6,114 nucleotides of DNA. It comes from Rhodocyclaceae bacterium (GTDB lineage Bacteria; Pseudomonadota; Gammaproteobacteria; Burkholderiales; Rhodocyclaceae). Below, piece after piece: positions 3,963 to 6,114 of the stretch; within the stretch, counting starts at the first letter, position 1, and each line of letters begins with the position of its first letter. Made by a program: the position numbers and the translations under genes. Under the pieces are notes generated by a model, which was not told the origin of the DNA, did not search any database, and was given only the letters and a program-made list of their open reading frames with translations. The stretch is from the NCBI GenBank assembly GCA_025361105.1, contig JANYAW010000296.1, forward strand, positions 1 to 6,114, in the 5' to 3' direction.

Positions 3963-6114
3963 ATGACTGAGCAGGAAGTTGACGACGACTTTCTCACCCT
4001 GATAGCAGAGGATGAGCCAAGTCACGATCACCAAAGTGTGCGTCATTGGCGCATTCTTATCGTGGACGATGATGAAGATGTTCATCAGGCAACAGAATTC
4101 GCCCTGACCAACACCCCGATTCTTGACCGTCCCCTGATGTTCCTCCACGCCTATTCCTCGGCGGACGCGATCAAGCTACTCAAACAGGAACATGACATTG
4201 CAGTGATCTTGCTCGATGTGGTGATGGAGCGCGAAGATGCGGGCCTACGGCTGGTCAAGACCATACGCGAAGAACTAGGTATCCACGAGTCGCGCATCAT
4301 CTTGCGCACCGGGCAGCCGGGATATGCCCCGGAAATGGATGCCATCCGTGATTACGACATCAATGACTACGAAACCAAATCAGAACTTTCCCGCAATCGG
4401 CTGTACACCACACTGACCGCGGCAATTCGTTCTTACGACCAGATTCACGCCATCAACGCCAGCCGCCGTGGTTTGGGCATGATCATACGGGCGAGCGCCG
4501 AACTGATGGCGCGTCACGGTTTGCGCGAGTTTGCCGCCGGGGTCATCACCCAACTGGCTGGCTTGCTTCGCCTCGCTCCAGAGGGCGTGGTCTGTGCGCA
4601 CGACAGGGGTAACGGAGCGGAAGGTGCGCGCATCATCGCTGCCGCCGGAAGCTATACCCGCTGCATCGAACAACCCTTGTCGAGCTTGGGTCGGCCCGAG
4701 GTGTCCGCCCAAATCCACAAGGCCATGGAAGTGCGCCAGAGTCAATTTGCGTCGAACAGCACTACCTTGTTTTTCCCGGGTAAATCCGGCCGCGACATGG
4801 CCGCCTACATCGAAACCAGTATTCCGCTTAACGGACTTGATTTCCAGTTACTTGAGGTGTTCTGCACCAACATCACGATTGGTTTGGACAACGTTGTCCT
4901 CTTCGGGAAACTCAGGGACCACGCTTACAACGATCAGTTGCTGGATATTCCGAATCGTCTTGCCTTTGTCGAAAGCCTGAGTTCTGCCATCGCGGAGCAT
5001 CGCTCGGACGAAACCTTGGCGCTGGTCGATATTGATCATTTTGCGCAGCTCAATGATGCCCTCGGCCACAGCTATGGCGACACGCTGCTGGCTGCCGTCG
5101 CCCGCCGCCTGAAAGAAACTCTGCCCACGCATGTCGTCATCGCGCGCGTGGACGCTGACACCTTCGGCATTTTGGACAAGGACAAGCTGGTCAGTCCGGA
5201 TATTCTTCAAGCCGCCTTCCGCAACCCGTTTACCCTCGACAACAGTGATCACCAATTGTCGGCATCGATAGGCCTGGCACGGCTGTCAGAAGTCGATGGG
5301 GACGGCAGTGCGGCACTCAGGTGCGCCAACATTGCACTGAGCTATGCCAAGGCAGGCACACGCGGAGAGTTCTGCTACTTCGCTCGCGATATGGAACAGC
5401 ACACACGCAATCGAGTACGCTTGCTGCAAGACCTGCGTGCGGCGTTTGAGCGTGATCGGCTGTTTGTTGTCTATCAGCCGCAGGTGACTCTGGCTGACCG
5501 CAAGATCATTGGTGTAGAAGCACTGTTGCGCTGGCGCAATGAGCAAGGACTATTCATACCACCGGAACAGTTCATCCCTCTGGCGGAGAGTTCCGGCATG
5601 ATCATCAGCTTGGGTGAGTGGGTCTTGCGCACCGCTTGTTTGAGTCTGCGCCAGTTTGAGCGTGGTGGCATTAAAGACTTGCGCATGGCGGTCAATGTCT
5701 CGGTTAGCCAGTTTCGTCACCCGCTGTTCCTCGCCAGCGTCGATATGGTGCTCAAGGATAGCGGCATCAATCCGCAGTTGCTTGAACTCGAGATTACCGA
5801 GTCGGTGGCCATGCTGGAGTACGAATTTATGCTCGGCATGATCAACCAGCTTAAGCAGCGCGGCGTGATGGTCGCCATTGACGACTTCGGCACCGGCTTT
5901 TCCTCACTAAGCTACCTGGAACGACTCAACGTCGACCGGCTGAAAATCGACAGTTCGTTCGTCGCTCAAATGACGCAAGCGCAAAGCAGCCACCGGATTG
6001 TCGACACCATTTTGCAATTAGGACATGGCCTCGACTTGAGCGTCATCGCCGAAGGGATAGAGACCGAAGAACAAGCGACGGCACTTGCCGAGCTAGGCTG
6101 CGATGAAGGTCAGG
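3963..6114 (+). CDS. Response regulator with receiver, DUF3369, degenerate GGDEF and EAL domains (c-di-GMP phosphodiesterase), 3' partial
   Basis: An open frame of 717 codons that runs off the right edge without a stop. Residues about 31-160 are a receiver: acidic Asp35/Asp36 in LIVDDDED, phospho-acceptor Asp85 in LLDVVME, Thr116 in LRTGQPG and Lys139. A DUF3369 domain follows (about 165-315), a sensor-like module typically fused to such receivers. The GGDEF domain (about 318-475) keeps the metal Asp356 (DIDHF) and guanine-binding Asn364 and Asp373, but the signature is DADTF (397-401) instead of GGDEF, and no RxxD inhibitory site precedes it, so cyclase activity is unlikely. The EAL domain (from about 482) keeps Glu519 (EAL), Asn578, Glu610 (EITE), Asp640/Asp641 (DDFGTGFS), Lys661 and Glu697 (AEGIET), as in active c-di-GMP phosphodiesterases. 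The window ends at Gln717 in DEGQ, where only the last turn of the EAL domain is missing. No DNA-binding domain is seen. It is probably phosphorylated by the kinase encoded just upstream and acts in the cytoplasm. Confidence 0.93.
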   Translation, partial: MTEQEVDDDFLTLIAEDEPSHDHQSVRHWRILIVDDDEDVHQATEFALTNTPILDRPLMFLHAYSSADAIKLLKQEHDIAVILLDVVMEREDAGLRLVKTIREELGIHESRIILRTGQPGYAPEMDAIRDYDINDYETKSELSRNRLYTTLTAAIRSYDQIHAINASRRGLGMIIRASAELMARHGLREFAAGVITQLAGLLRLAPEGVVCAHDRGNGAEGARIIAAAGSYTRCIEQPLSSLGRPEVSAQIHKAMEVRQSQFASNSTTLFFPGKSGRDMAAYIETSIPLNGLDFQLLEVFCTNITIGLDNVVLFGKLRDHAYNDQLLDIPNRLAFVESLSSAIAEHRSDETLALVDIDHFAQLNDALGHSYGDTLLAAVARRLKETLPTHVVIARVDADTFGILDKDKLVSPDILQAAFRNPFTLDNSDHQLSASIGLARLSEVDGDGSAALRCANIALSYAKAGTRGEFCYFARDMEQHTRNRVRLLQDLRAAFERDRLFVVYQPQVTLADRKIIGVEALLRWRNEQGLFIPPEQFIPLAESSGMIISLGEWVLRTACLSLRQFERGGIKDLRMAVNVSVSQFRHPLFLASVDMVLKDSGINPQLLELEITESVAMLEYEFMLGMINQLKQRGVMVAIDDFGTGFSSLSYLERLNVDRLKIDSSFVAQMTQAQSSHRIVDTILQLGHGLDLSVIAEGIETEEQATALAELGCDEGQ

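Noticed and set aside
4380..5255. Several reverse and alternative frames inside the response regulator gene
   Set aside because: They are shadows of a continuous 717-codon frame with recognisable receiver, DUF3369, GGDEF and EAL domains.
1..6114. Mobile element, CRISPR array, tRNA/rRNA or toxin-antitoxin/defence system
   Set aside because: No transposase, regular repeat-spacer pattern, RNA gene signature or defence domain could be seen in either strand.

Overview
The window looks like an ordinary chromosomal segment of a Gram-negative proteobacterium, most likely a betaproteobacterium. This is an inference from moderately high GC, tight gene packing, and protein types typical of that group: a 7TMR-DISM histidine kinase paired with a DUF3369 response regulator, and a small membrane-anchored protein behind a MscS-type channel. 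I see no rRNA, tRNA, transposase, CRISPR array, integrase or phage gene. All four genes are on the + strand.

Layout: positions 1-243 are a leader with no supported gene. It holds a strong inverted repeat (125-163), a 9-T run and a ribosome-binding site. Positions 244-1056 encode a small MscS-family mechanosensitive channel. Its stop codon overlaps the start (ATGA) of a 148-residue single-pass protein of unknown function (1053-1499), so the two form a translationally coupled unit. Positions 1500-1785 are a 286-base gap containing a bulged stem-loop, several short palindromes and a 17-bp imperfect direct repeat, but no convincing gene or terminator. Positions 1786-3894 encode a hybrid-free sensor histidine kinase: signal peptide, 7TMR-DISMED2-type periplasmic domain, 7TM block, coiled coil, H-box and HATPase. 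After 68 bases and a strong Shine-Dalgarno comes an open frame from 3963 through the right edge. It encodes a receiver-DUF3369-GGDEF-EAL response regulator whose end lies outside the window.

Working model: kinase and regulator form a two-component pair. The kinase reads a periplasmic or membrane signal and phosphorylates Asp85 of the regulator, whose output is cyclic-di-GMP turnover rather than DNA binding. The GGDEF motif is degenerate (DADTF) while the EAL catalytic residues visible here are intact, so the predicted net activity is c-di-GMP hydrolysis, with the GGDEF domain possibly a GTP-sensing regulatory module. The channel/small-protein pair is probably a separate transcription unit. 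Nothing here amounts to a clearly new system. The points most worth a second look are the degenerate GGDEF in the regulator, the coupled cysteine-containing partner of the channel, the altered pore gate of the channel, and the unexplained structured intergenic DNA.
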